64,000 bases of DNA from assembly GCA_023267975.1 (NCBI GenBank), contig JALNLA010000003.1:124001-188000 (forward strand), read 5' to 3'. A program made the translations under genes and the position numbers. This DNA comes from Candidatus Terraquivivens ruidianensis. GTDB taxonomy: Archaea > Thermoproteota > Nitrososphaeria_A > Caldarchaeales > Wolframiiraptoraceae. The notes below the pieces were generated by a model. That model did no database searches. It was not told where the DNA came from and worked only from the letters and a program-made list of their open reading frames with translations. Positions 1-8,220 of the stretch are shown in pieces; within the stretch, counting starts at the first letter, position 1, and the number at the start of each line of letters is the position of its first letter.

Positions 1-605
1 ACTTTAGATAATTCTTCGGACACTTTAGCGTAATTGTCTTGGGATTCGGCGAGAGCGTTATTTAATGTCTCAATTTCCTTGGACATGTCGCTGTATGCTT
101 TTACGAATCCCCATGCTTGAGATGGTGTTAAGACTAAGAATCTCATCGTGACCATCGGCTCTTTGTTGAAGTATGTTACCACAGTCCACATTCCTGTGGA
201 TTCTTCACCGATCTTTCCAGCAACCTGTATCCTCGACCAAGTATACACATTAGTAAAAGTCTTACCTACCTCGTCCTTAATTTCACTTGAAGCATACAGC
301 TTACCGTCGGGACTGTACCATTCAGTTCTTAAAATGAATGGACCACTTATCTGCTTGAATTTAATATAAGAGTATGCGTAATCATCTACTGTTAAGAATA
401 CTCCTCCAAACTCCGATTCTGTTTCGAATACTGGTTGATTTATTGGCTCACCTTTATCGTTTAAGCCTCTCGCAAGGGTATAATAATCTATATCGTAACT
501 TGCTGCACTAACCACTGGTCCCAAAGACATCAACGCTATCGCTAAAATCGATAGGATGGCAAAAACGTAGATCGTTTTCCCCTTTATTTCTAGGACTTTT
601 TTCAT
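1..605 (-). CDS. Secreted or membrane-anchored protein, C-terminus cut by window edge
   Basis: An open frame runs from an ATG at 605 down to base 1 without a stop, giving about 200 residues of an incomplete protein. The first 35 residues read as a signal peptide: basic start (MKKVLEIKGK), hydrophobic stretch (YVFAILSILAIALMSLG) and an A-S-A-like end. Next comes a beta-rich region of about 130 residues with many aromatic and charged positions. The last visible part (about residues 165-200) is rich in E, L, N, A and K and looks like the start of a coiled coil. I recognise no family; it is probably an extracytoplasmic protein, possibly with a C-terminal anchor beyond the window. The TATA element lies about 25 bases upstream of the ATG, so the mRNA is probably leaderless. 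Confidence 0.75.
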   Translation of the reverse strand, partial: MKKVLEIKGKTIYVFAILSILAIALMSLGPVVSAASYDIDYYTLARGLNDKGEPINQPVFETESEFGGVFLTVDDYAYSYIKFKQISGPFILRTEWYSPDGKLYASSEIKDEVGKTFTNVYTWSRIQVAGKIGEESTGMWTVVTYFNKEPMVTMRFLVLTPSQAWGFVKAYSDMSKEIETLNNALAESQDNYAKVSEELSK

Positions 606-624
606 GAGTCGGGATGTTTAGACC

Positions 625-637
625 ACTATATAAAGGA
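625..637 (-). promoter_or_regulatory. TATA promoter of the secreted-protein gene
   Basis: Read on the minus strand the sequence is CCTTTATATAGT. Its centre is about 25 bases before the ATG at 605, the usual archaeal distance from TATA box to transcription start. This predicts a leaderless transcript. Confidence 0.55.
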
Positions 638-812
638 TTAAACCTCATCAGCTTCGTTACAGGCGCCACATCAACGTCCTTCTCTATACGTATCTTCTTA
701 TTATCTCATACTCTCAACAAGCTTACGATAATCTATCGTTCCTCTTAGACCATCGATTAACCGAATGAAGAGTCTTCGCTCCAGAATTACCACCAATAAC
801 GATTCATGAGCA

Positions 813-887
813 TAGCGGGGGATGGATTTGAACCATCGATCTCCGGGTTATGAGCCCGGCGGGTTATCCTGGCTACCCTACCCCGCT
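813..887 (-). tRNA. Initiator tRNA-Met (CAU)
   Basis: The minus strand folds as a full cloverleaf: acceptor AGCGGGG paired with CCCCGCT, D arm GGGT/ACCC, anticodon arm CCGGG-CTCATAA-CCCGG and T arm GATGG-TTCAAAT-CCATC, with discriminator A. The anticodon is CAU. The run of G-C pairs in the anticodon stem (GGGCTCATAACCC) and the A1-U72 acceptor pair are the marks of archaeal initiator tRNA rather than elongator Met or Ile2. CCA is not encoded and there is no intron. Confidence 0.95.
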
Positions 888-975
888 CCAGAACTAATCG
901 AGAGCCTACCTAAATAAATACGTTAAGGCATAGAGATTGCAAAATTTTTATTAAAGAAAGGTTTTGCCTTAAAAC

Positions 976-2820
976 ATGTTAGGCTACAATAAGCTTTCCT
1001 ACGTCGACCTTCAGTCTGGTAAGGTAGAGGTAAAGGATGTCGACGAGACGCTCGCATATGGTTTTATAGGCGGTCGCGGATGGTCAGCCTACATCTTGTT
1101 CAAGGAGCTCGATAACATAGCTGATGGTCTTCATCCTTCCAACGTGCTGGTCGTCGCAACTGGACCGTTGACCGCCGTGCCATTCCAGAGCGGTGGAAAG
1201 ACGACGTTTGCGGCCATAAGCCCACAGACCGGTATGTACGGCGACAGCAACGTAGGCGGCTTCTTTGGTTACAAGATGAGGAGAGCCGGAATAGATGCGT
1301 TAGTGATTAGGAATAAATCATCACGGCCTGTTTACTTGCTCGTGGCCGACGGTAAGGTAGAGGTTCACGATGCGGAAAGGCTCTGGGGCCTCAACTCACA
1401 AGAGACGGATACGAAGTTAACGAGTGAGTACGGCGATTGCTCAGTTGCATCGATAGGCACGGCGGGTGAGAAGCTTGTGAAGTTCGCTTGCGTTAACGTA
1501 GACTGGTCGAGGAAAGGAATGCGGCATGCTCAGGCAGGAAGAACGGGGATGGGTGCTGTCATGGGCTCGAAGAAGTTGAAGGCGATAGTTGCGATGGGTG
1601 ACAAAGACGTTAAGGTCGCGGACGAGGAAAGACTAAGGGAGGCATCGAGGAAGCTTCAGAAGATGGTAAGGGAGAGCGTAAACTACGATGCTTGGAGAAG
1701 GTACGGAACGATGGGCACGATCGAGTGGTCGAATAAAGCCGAGTGTCTCCCGACTTACAATTTTCAGAGAACAGTTTTCGAGTATGCAGAGAACATAGGC
1801 GGTAACGCCATGGATAGGGTGAGGTTGTTTACGAGGGCTTGCTCCAACTGCATAATTCCGTGTGAGCATGTGATTCGGTTTAAGCTAAACGGAGAAGGTA
1901 AGGTTGGTGTTGAGTACGAGACGGCGGCCATGATGGGTTCAAACCTTGGGCTGAAAAGTATCGAGGAGGTTGCAAAGGCAAACTACCTTTGCGACTACTA
2001 CGGACTTGACACAATCAGCATGGGTTCCGTGCTAGCATTTATCATGGAATGTTATCAGAGAGGATTGCTTACGGAGAAGGAGCTTGGCCTCGTGCCAAAA
2101 TGGGGCGACGTTGAAGCCGTCTGCAAGATGATACGTATGACGGCTAGTAGGGAGGGCTTCGGCGACCTGATGGCGGAGGGCGTAAAGGCTTTGGCTGAGC
2201 GCATAGGCAAGGGTTCCAAGGCATTTGCCATGCATGTGAAGGGTTTGGAGATTAGCGCTTACGACCATAGGGCTGCGACGGCCATGGCCCTGAGCTATGC
2301 AACTTGTGATATAGGTGCACACCACAACAGGTCCTGGGCGATAACCTACGACTTGGAGGTCGGCAGGGACAAGTATACGGAGGATAAGGTCAGGAAGGTC
2401 GTTTATCTTCAGCACATAAGGCCGCTGTTCGACATGCTGGGCGTCTGTAGGTTTTACTGGGTGGAGCTTGGCATCGACCCTAACGTTTATGCGGAGGCAT
2501 ACTCTGCGGTTACCGGAAAAGAGTTCAGCCTTGACGACCTCCTATTCAGGTCGGAAAGAGTATGGAATTTGACGAGGGCCATCGCGGTAATCCGCAGGAG
2601 CATAGACATGAAAGATGACATGTTACCGGAGAGGGACTTCTCTGACCCGGTTCCGGACGGATATACGAGGGGTGCAAAGCTGGATAAGGATAAGTTCGTG
2701 GGGATGCTAAAGACGTACTACGCCGTCAGGGGTTGGGACGAGTTCGGCCGGCCGACCTCTGAGAAACTCATGAAGCTTGGCTTAGAAGATGTCGCCAGAA
2801 AGCTTTATGGAAAACCCTAA
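976..2820 (+). CDS. aor: Tungsten-dependent aldehyde:ferredoxin oxidoreductase family enzyme
   Basis: The 614-residue product has the normal length of this family. The enzymes oxidise aldehydes (or related substrates) to acids with ferredoxin as acceptor, using a tungsto-bis-pterin cofactor and one [4Fe-4S] cluster in the cytoplasm. The N-terminal domain (about 1-210) carries the conserved glycine-rich pterin-binding pattern (GGRGW; GPLTAVPFQSGGK; MGSKKLKAI). Cluster ligands appear as C289-x2-C292-x3-C296 and the distant C491 in MLGVC. The gene stands alone downstream of tRNA-iMet. Substrate class (AOR, FOR, GOR or WOR-like) cannot be told by eye. It is a typical enzyme of anaerobic, often thermophilic archaea. 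Confidence 0.92.
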   Translation: MLGYNKLSYVDLQSGKVEVKDVDETLAYGFIGGRGWSAYILFKELDNIADGLHPSNVLVVATGPLTAVPFQSGGKTTFAAISPQTGMYGDSNVGGFFGYKMRRAGIDALVIRNKSSRPVYLLVADGKVEVHDAERLWGLNSQETDTKLTSEYGDCSVASIGTAGEKLVKFACVNVDWSRKGMRHAQAGRTGMGAVMGSKKLKAIVAMGDKDVKVADEERLREASRKLQKMVRESVNYDAWRRYGTMGTIEWSNKAECLPTYNFQRTVFEYAENIGGNAMDRVRLFTRACSNCIIPCEHVIRFKLNGEGKVGVEYETAAMMGSNLGLKSIEEVAKANYLCDYYGLDTISMGSVLAFIMECYQRGLLTEKELGLVPKWGDVEAVCKMIRMTASREGFGDLMAEGVKALAERIGKGSKAFAMHVKGLEISAYDHRAATAMALSYATCDIGAHHNRSWAITYDLEVGRDKYTEDKVRKVVYLQHIRPLFDMLGVCRFYWVELGIDPNVYAEAYSAVTGKEFSLDDLLFRSERVWNLTRAIAVIRRSIDMKDDMLPERDFSDPVPDGYTRGAKLDKDKFVGMLKTYYAVRGWDEFGRPTSEKLMKLGLEDVARKLYGKP

Positions 2821-2971
2821 ACCTGATGACATGGGTCTCGTTTAACAATGAGGTACAATGTCTTAGAGAGGTAGGTTTTACGTTAAAAAAATTCGCATGG
2901 ATAATACTGAGTCATCCTTAAAGCCACGTAACGTATATAGCTATCCTCCCAATGCTGATGCGAGGGGGAAT

Positions 2972-3361
2972 ATGAGCAAGCCAACTGATATGGGCTCTCT
3001 AAAGGTCGGACACAACGTCGTGATCGACGGTGAGCCTTGTAGGATAGTCGAGCTGGAGAAGAGCAAGCCGGGCAAGCACGGCTCGGCGAAGGTCAGGTTG
3101 GTCGCCATAGGGATATTCGACGGTGTTAAGAGGAGCATGGTCGGACCCGCGGACAGCAAGGTTGAGGTTCCGATAGTGGAAAAGAGGTCAGGTCAGGTCG
3201 TGTCGATAGGCGACGTGGTCAGCGTCATGGACTCCGAGAGCCTCCAGATAGTCGAGGTGCCGCTACCGCAGGATGAGTCCCTAAGGAGTAAGGTTGAGCC
3301 CGGTGTCACCGTCGAGTACTGGACGATCATGGACAGGCATATGCTGGTCAGCGTCAGGTAG
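2972..3361 (+). CDS. eif5a: Translation factor aIF5A
   Basis: The product of about 129 residues binds the ribosome and helps peptide-bond formation at difficult sequences; it is activated by hypusine modification. The modified lysine sits in the loop SKPGKHGSAK, exactly as in archaeal and eukaryotic IF5A, followed by the OB-fold C-terminal half. The frame opens earlier, at 2897, but the protein family starts at MSKPTDMGSLKVG. The ATG at 2972 is preceded by a GAGGGGG ribosome binding site at about 2963, so I place the start there and treat the upstream 25 codons as untranslated. Confidence 0.93.
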   Translation: MSKPTDMGSLKVGHNVVIDGEPCRIVELEKSKPGKHGSAKVRLVAIGIFDGVKRSMVGPADSKVEVPIVEKRSGQVVSIGDVVSVMDSESLQIVEVPLPQDESLRSKVEPGVTVEYWTIMDRHMLVSVR

Positions 3362-3393
3362 CCTGTTTATTTTTAGAGACCCTTTCCGTATAG

Positions 3394-3438
3394 TTTATAT
3401 ATGGCTTATTTATCGAATTTGATATCATTGGTGATATC
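3394..3438 (+). promoter_or_regulatory. Promoter plus palindromic operator of the padR-ABC operon
   Basis: A TATA box (TTTATATATG, 3394-3403) lies about 40 bases before the padR start. Directly before the ATG is a perfect inverted repeat GATATCA-TTGG-TGATATC (3421-3438), covering the predicted transcription start. This is the expected place for a repressor site. PadR proteins usually bind such dyads in their own promoter, so autorepression is inferred. Confidence 0.65.
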
Positions 3439-4002
3439 ATGTTCGATTATCCTCCACACCTTCCGCCGTTCAGGCATTGGATAAGGCACATGGCTGCCGT
3501 TCCGAAGGGTTTTCTGCGATACTACGTACTCGAGCTTTTGAACGATAGACCTCTCTCGGGCTCGGAGATAATGAACGAAATCGAGAGAATGACTGGAGGT
3601 TGCTGGAAACCGAGCCCAGGGTCCGTCTATCCGCTCCTCGCATGGCTCCAAGACAATGGGTACATCGAGGAGGTGCCTGCGCAGGAAAGCGGGATAAAGC
3701 GTTATACGCTTACCACTAAGGGCAGGGGTCTTTTGGAGGAGCAACGAAAAATAAGGTCGCACTTCGGGATGGAGAGGATGGCGCTCATACCGCCGTTCTG
3801 CGGCCCGCGACTGCGCATACCGTTAAAGGATGTCGAAGAGATTCAGGGGACATTCAGGAGATTCTTCAGGGCACTGTTCAACCTCCGTATGAGCTTGGAG
3901 GAGAAGTTCTCGGAGCCTGTCTTAAAGGAGTCGCTCGAAGTTTTGAACGAGGCCGCGCAGAAGTTGGAGGAAATAGAGAAGAAGCTGAAGGGGTCTGGGT
4001 AA
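3439..4002 (+). CDS. PadR-family transcriptional regulator
   Basis: The 187-residue protein has a PadR winged-helix domain at about residues 25-95 (GFLRYYVLELL, LSGSEIMNEIE, PSPGSVYPLLAWLQDNGYIEE, RYTLTTKGR) and a helical C-terminal dimerisation region from about 135 on, rich in E, L and K. It is the first gene of a three-gene unit, two bases before the ABC ATPase gene. PadR proteins in this setting usually repress a drug exporter and release DNA when the toxic ligand binds. The palindrome just upstream of the start codon is the likely operator. Confidence 0.88.
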   Translation: MFDYPPHLPPFRHWIRHMAAVPKGFLRYYVLELLNDRPLSGSEIMNEIERMTGGCWKPSPGSVYPLLAWLQDNGYIEEVPAQESGIKRYTLTTKGRGLLEEQRKIRSHFGMERMALIPPFCGPRLRIPLKDVEEIQGTFRRFFRALFNLRMSLEEKFSEPVLKESLEVLNEAAQKLEEIEKKLKGSG

Positions 4003-4004
4003 GC

Positions 4005-5009
4005 ATGACCAAAAACGTGATAGAGGTTGAGGGGTTGACGAAAGTTTTCAACAGGGGCTTCGTGGCCGTAGACCACGTAAGCTTCAGCGTGAAGGAGGGC
4101 GAAATCTTCGGCTTTCTGGGGCCGAACGGTGCCGGTAAAACTACGACCATGAACATGCTGATAACGGTTTTGAAACCCACAGAGGGTAGGGCATCTGTGC
4201 TCGGCTATGACGTCGTCAAGCAAGCGGGCATGGTCAGGAAGGTCATAGGCGTCGTGCCCCAAGAGTACACGGCTGACGAAGACCTGAGCGGCTACGAGAA
4301 CGTAATGCTGTGCGCAGACCTTTACGGTATACCCAAGGATGTTGCTAAGAGGCGGACCTTAGAGCTGTTGGAGCTCGTAGAGCTGACACAGTTCAAGGAC
4401 AAAAGGGTCGAAACTTATTCCGGCGGTATGCGCCGAAGGCTCGAGCTCGCATGCGGACTAATCAATACACCTAAGGTACTCTTCCTAGACGAGCCGACCT
4501 TGGGCTTGGACGTCCAGACCAGGGCTGCGATATGGGACTACATCAAGAGGCTTAAGGAGGAGTACGGTATGACGCTTTTCATGACGACTCACTACTTGGA
4601 GGAGGCAGATGCTCTGTGCGACCGCATCGCCATAATAGATCACGGTAAGATAATTGCCATGGGGTCGCCGAGCGAGCTGAAGGAAAGCTTGGGTGGCGAT
4701 ATAATAACTATAAGTATCAAAGAAGATATGGACGTCAGCGAACTTATCCGTAGTGTAGATAATGTGAAAGAGGTCAAGAAGGAAAACGGGTCCTACAGGA
4801 TTAAGGCCGAGTCAGGAGAGGTGACGGCCCCCATAATAATTGAGGTCTTGCGTAGGAGGGGCTACACGGTGACAAGGCTCTCGCTCACCGAGCCCACGCT
4901 GAACGAGGTTTATCTGGAGCACACCGGAAAATCGATGCGGGATGTTGAGGAGTCTAGGGAGGCATTCATAACGCACAGGATAACTTTGAGGAGGGCTAGG
5001 TCAAGATGA
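4005..5009 (+). CDS. ABC transporter ATP-binding protein (DrrA/CcmA-like exporter)
   Basis: The 334-residue protein has all ABC motifs in order: Walker A GPNGAGKT (39-46), Q-loop, signature YSGGM, Walker B VLFLDEP and the switch histidine in MTTHYLEEA. The C-terminal region of about 100 residues (from about 235) matches the extension found in DrrA-type multidrug and lipid exporters. It overlaps the permease gene by four bases (ATGA), so the two are translationally coupled. It would drive export with the permease, under PadR control. Confidence 0.92.
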   Translation: MTKNVIEVEGLTKVFNRGFVAVDHVSFSVKEGEIFGFLGPNGAGKTTTMNMLITVLKPTEGRASVLGYDVVKQAGMVRKVIGVVPQEYTADEDLSGYENVMLCADLYGIPKDVAKRRTLELLELVELTQFKDKRVETYSGGMRRRLELACGLINTPKVLFLDEPTLGLDVQTRAAIWDYIKRLKEEYGMTLFMTTHYLEEADALCDRIAIIDHGKIIAMGSPSELKESLGGDIITISIKEDMDVSELIRSVDNVKEVKKENGSYRIKAESGEVTAPIIIEVLRRRGYTVTRLSLTEPTLNEVYLEHTGKSMRDVEESREAFITHRITLRRARSR

Positions 5010-5929
5010 GCGAGTACCGTCCAAGCATACTTCGCGGGCTCTTAGCACTAACCATCCGTGAGCTAAAGAAGTGGGCGAAGGAGCCCATAATCCTTCTCAT
5101 GGCTATACTGCAACCGGTAATATGGATGGGGCTTCTCGGAAAGGCCATGAACATCAACGCGATTTTTTCGGCGAATAGCTTAAGCAATGTAAACATACCT
5201 GACATAAGCATACCCGATTACGGCATAACCATCCCGAGCTTACTGATTAAGCAAAGGCTGCTAGAAGCGTTCGATAGCATAGGCGCTAATGTGATGCAAA
5301 ACGTTTTCGGCGTTGCAGACTACTTTAGTTACATGTCCATGGGCATGATATCCATGATAGTCATGTTCACGACGATGTTCAGCGGTATGTCGATGGTCTG
5401 GGACAGACGCTTAGGTTTTTTGGACAAGGTCCTAAGCACACCAGTCTCGAGGGCGGCGATAATCTTTTCGAAAGTCCTTAACGCTGCCCTGAGGTCAATG
5501 TTCCAGGCCACGATAATCTTGGCGCTGGCGGTGGTCTTCGGCCTGAAAATCAGCCCAACGTTCAGCCCGGTGAACCTATTGGGTATTTATGCCGCTGTAT
5601 TCCTTCTCTCGGTAGGGCTATCTTCGCTGTTCTTGGCGCTGGCGTTGAGATCGACGCGCCACGAGACGCAGATGGCAGTCGTGAACCTGATAAATATGCC
5701 GCTAATGTTCGCAAGCAACGTGTTCTTCCCCACGTCTATGATGCCCGAGTGGCTGCGGGCCATAGCCAGTGTGAACCCAGTGAGCTACTTGACAGACGCC
5801 ATAAGGCAACTGACGATAATGCCGCTTGACGCATCGATGCTCGTTACGGATTTCATATACTTGGGCGTGTTCGCGGCCGTGCTATCCGCGATTGGTATAA
5901 CACTTTCGTGGAAGTACTTGACAAGATAG
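5006..5929 (+). CDS. ABC-2 type transporter permease
   Basis: The 307-residue membrane protein has about six hydrophobic segments: one near residues 30-45, then a cluster from about 115 to the C-terminus (MISMIVMFTTMFSG, AAVFLLSVGLSSLFLAL, FAAVLSAIGITLSW). It shows the typical ABC-2 pattern, including a long extracytoplasmic loop after the first segment and the MPLMFASNVFFP and VNPVSYLTDAIRQL motifs. It is the membrane half of the exporter whose ATPase gene overlaps it. The substrate is unknown; the PadR partner suggests a toxic or amphipathic compound. Confidence 0.9.
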   Translation: MSEYRPSILRGLLALTIRELKKWAKEPIILLMAILQPVIWMGLLGKAMNINAIFSANSLSNVNIPDISIPDYGITIPSLLIKQRLLEAFDSIGANVMQNVFGVADYFSYMSMGMISMIVMFTTMFSGMSMVWDRRLGFLDKVLSTPVSRAAIIFSKVLNAALRSMFQATIILALAVVFGLKISPTFSPVNLLGIYAAVFLLSVGLSSLFLALALRSTRHETQMAVVNLINMPLMFASNVFFPTSMMPEWLRAIASVNPVSYLTDAIRQLTIMPLDASMLVTDFIYLGVFAAVLSAIGITLSWKYLTR

Positions 5930-5932
5930 CGA

Positions 5933-6610
5933 CTATGCTTTACTCACACAATCCAAACTTAGTATCTCGTAAACGCCCCTATCGCCGAACCACTTTTTGA
6001 CTGCTTCCTTCACCCTAAGCCTCTTCTTGAATATAGGACAGTCGAGGACAAAGGTCTCGGCCTCGCCACCCTCGAAGCATATGTTTATCCCGAACTTTTC
6101 GCTCAGTCGGCATAGCTCCTCTATCGCGGCCTCGTCCAACCTCCTGCCCAGCCAGCTTTCGTCGAGGCCCTCAGCCGATGTCGACGTCACTATGGTCTCG
6201 AATCCTAAAGCGTGCTGCTCGCGGAGCAGCCTCTCCGGCTCCATACCCCAAAGCGGCATGATACACTTCAGTCCTAGTTCGTTGCATAGCCTCTCAATCC
6301 TGCTCCTCTGGTAGCGGCTCGCGACTGTACCCGAGACCAAGCCATCCACGCCGCTCAGCCTCTCTAGCGCAGCCTTCAGCTCCTCGACCTCTTCCTCCTT
6401 GATGCCCATGCTGGGCACCATTATCTGTTTTATGCCGATAGCATCGGCCTGGTAGCGCGTCATCTCGATGTTTATCCTGTGAAACATCCAAGAGTTTGGG
6501 TTGCGCGTTATGACGGTTACCAAGTGTTCCACGGAGCTACCACTGAGCAGTGCCTTGTATACGGCGTAAGTGCTGTCCTTTCCACCGCTGAAAAGGGCCG
6601 CAACCTTCAA
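5933..6610 (-). CDS. dph6: Diphthine--ammonia ligase (Dph6, ATP pyrophosphatase)
   Basis: The 225-residue protein opens with the PP-loop motif FSGGKDS (residues 8-14) of adenylating enzymes and keeps the family length and pattern (YAVYKAL, GEAETFVLDCP near the C-terminus). Dph6 carries out the last step of diphthamide synthesis on elongation factor 2, amidating diphthine with ATP and ammonia. It lies tail to tail with the ABC permease, three bases apart. The sequence GGEGGEAETF-like region (FEGGEAETFVLD) is well preserved, so I am fairly sure of the family; some relatives are annotated only as MJ0570-related uncharacterised ATPases. Confidence 0.87.
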   Translation of the reverse strand: MKVAALFSGGKDSTYAVYKALLSGSSVEHLVTVITRNPNSWMFHRINIEMTRYQADAIGIKQIMVPSMGIKEEEVEELKAALERLSGVDGLVSGTVASRYQRSRIERLCNELGLKCIMPLWGMEPERLLREQHALGFETIVTSTSAEGLDESWLGRRLDEAAIEELCRLSEKFGINICFEGGEAETFVLDCPIFKKRLRVKEAVKKWFGDRGVYEILSLDCVSKA

Positions 6611-6763
6611 AGTCGAATTTTCTCCAGTTGAGTAGGGAGGTTTTCGGGGATATTAACCTATACTTACCAGAGAAACTCTCCAAATAGTTATCCAAGATTA
6701 TGCCCATTTTCAGCCAACTCTATAGTTTAATTCTAAGCACCCCATTCCGTATAACGGGAACGG

Positions 6764-7936
6764 ATGAGGATATTCAAGGATGAGGAAAAGCTTTCGCTGG
6801 AGTATGTCCCGCCTGTCCTTCCGCACAGGGAGGGCGAGTTGCGTCTCCTAAACGCTTTCTTCAGTAGCATCCTAAAGGGCAAGCAGAGCATTTCGGTTAG
6901 GGTCATAATATCAGGCTCCGCGGGTACGGGCAAGACCGCCATGGCAAAGCTCTTCGGAAAGCAAATGGAGGCAGAGGCTAAGGGCAGACGAATGAACCTC
7001 AGGTACATCCACATAAACTGTCGTGTGAACAGGACACTCTTCACAATACTCAAGAGGGTCGTGGAGCATCTCAGGATACCGCTACCGTCAAGAGGATACT
7101 CGACGGAGGAGCTGATGCACGGACTTTTAGATTATCTCACGGAGAACGAGCTCTACGTGATTATGGCGCTCGACGATGTAGAGGTGCTGATAAAGGAGGA
7201 GGGGTCGGACCCATTCTACTTCTTAATGAAAGTCGGTGAGGAGAGGGAGGACAAGATGTCTAGGCTTTCTTTCATATTTATCGTAAGAAACCCGGAGATA
7301 CTGAGTATGTTGGAAGGCGGCACGAGGATTGGGATGCTTAACAACATCGTACACCTTCCAGAGTACGATACTAACCAGCTCTACAACATACTGAGCTACA
7401 GGGCATCCGAGGCATTCTTCGATAACGTCGTCTTGGAAGAATCAATAAGTCTAATAGCAGACTTGGCGAGCGAAAGGGGCGATGCTAGGTATGCCATCGA
7501 GACCCTTTGGAGAGGCGGAAAGTATGCCGAGGCCGAGGAGAGTAGCGTCGTAACACCCGAGCACGTGAGGAAGGCCGCAGCCAGTATATACCCTGCGATA
7601 AAGAAGGAGAACCTGGCGTATCTTTCATTGCACGAGAAGCTGATACTGCTGGCTATAACGAGGGCTTTGGCATCCAACGAAAATGCATACACCACGTCGT
7701 CGGAGTTGAACGAGGTTTACAGGCTTGTGTGTGAGGAGTACAGAGTCCAGCCTAAAGCTTACACACGTTTTTGGGAATATCTCCAGAAGCTCGAGGACCA
7801 AGGCATAATAAGGATAAGGGTATCCAGCGAGGGCGTAAGGGGGCGTAGGTCCTACATAACCCTGCCCGAGATACCCATCTCTATACTCCAGCGTGAGCTG
7901 GTAAGGCTGCTGGAAGGTGGGAGCAGCGAGTTTTGA
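6764..7936 (+). CDS. cdc6: Orc1/Cdc6 replication initiator
   Basis: The 390-residue AAA+ protein shows Walker A GSAGTGKT (51-58), Walker B MALDDVE (about 134-140), a sensor region (FIFIVRNPE) and a C-terminal winged helix from about 300 on (LSLHEKLILLAI, YRLVCEEYRV, RFWEYLQKLEDQGIIRI). These proteins bind origin recognition boxes and load MCM. The start at 6764 follows a TATA-like TAGTTTAATT at about 6723. The gene heads a replication cluster with a winged-helix gene and, on the opposite strand, both RFC genes. Archaeal origins often sit beside cdc6, so the 150 bases upstream deserve attention. Confidence 0.9.
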   Translation: MRIFKDEEKLSLEYVPPVLPHREGELRLLNAFFSSILKGKQSISVRVIISGSAGTGKTAMAKLFGKQMEAEAKGRRMNLRYIHINCRVNRTLFTILKRVVEHLRIPLPSRGYSTEELMHGLLDYLTENELYVIMALDDVEVLIKEEGSDPFYFLMKVGEEREDKMSRLSFIFIVRNPEILSMLEGGTRIGMLNNIVHLPEYDTNQLYNILSYRASEAFFDNVVLEESISLIADLASERGDARYAIETLWRGGKYAEAEESSVVTPEHVRKAAASIYPAIKKENLAYLSLHEKLILLAITRALASNENAYTTSSELNEVYRLVCEEYRVQPKAYTRFWEYLQKLEDQGIIRIRVSSEGVRGRRSYITLPEIPISILQRELVRLLEGGSSEF

Positions 7937-7944
7937 GCGGCCAC

Positions 7945-8220
7945 ATGAAAAGCCCGACACCCCTCTCGAGGGGAAAGAAGAAGATATTAGAGGTTCTTGC
8001 GAACTTTGGCGAGGTAAACATATCGAAGATAATAAAGCATACATCGCTTAACCACAAACTCGTGAATACTTACCTGAAAGAGATGGAATCGTTGGGGTTG
8101 GTGAGAGAAAGGAGGTTCGGTAGGGTCAGAATGTTTAGGCTCTCTGATTCTGATGTGCTTAAGCGGATGCTTCGGAACGTCGTCGAGTTGGAGGGCTCTT
8201 CTTGGGTTTCGCAGCCTTAA
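7945..8220 (+). CDS. Small winged-helix DNA-binding protein
   Basis: The 91-residue protein is a single winged-helix domain: helices GKKKILEVLANF, NISKIIKHTSL and NHKLVNTYLKEMESLGLV, then a wing RERRFGRVRMFRLS. It is close to ArsR/MarR-type archaeal regulators. An in-frame TTG at 7933 overlaps the cdc6 stop; the ATG at 7945 is chosen as the more usual start. Its last 62 bases overlap the 3' end of the RFC large-subunit gene on the other strand. The cdc6 neighbour suggests a role in replication or in regulation of this cluster, but that is inference. Confidence 0.75.
   Translation: MKSPTPLSRGKKKILEVLANFGEVNISKIIKHTSLNHKLVNTYLKEMESLGLVRERRFGRVRMFRLSDSDVLKRMLRNVVELEGSSWVSQP

Noticed and set aside
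701-796. Short minus-strand frame after tRNA-iMet (ERRLFIRLIDGLRG...)
   Set aside because: About 31 codons with a TTG or GTG start. Composition is protein-like, but there is no promoter, ribosome site or recognisable family; chance or a remnant cannot be told apart.
2032-2415. 127-codon minus-strand frame inside the AOR gene
   Set aside because: Lies fully antisense to a well-conserved enzyme, so it is a shadow of the real frame.
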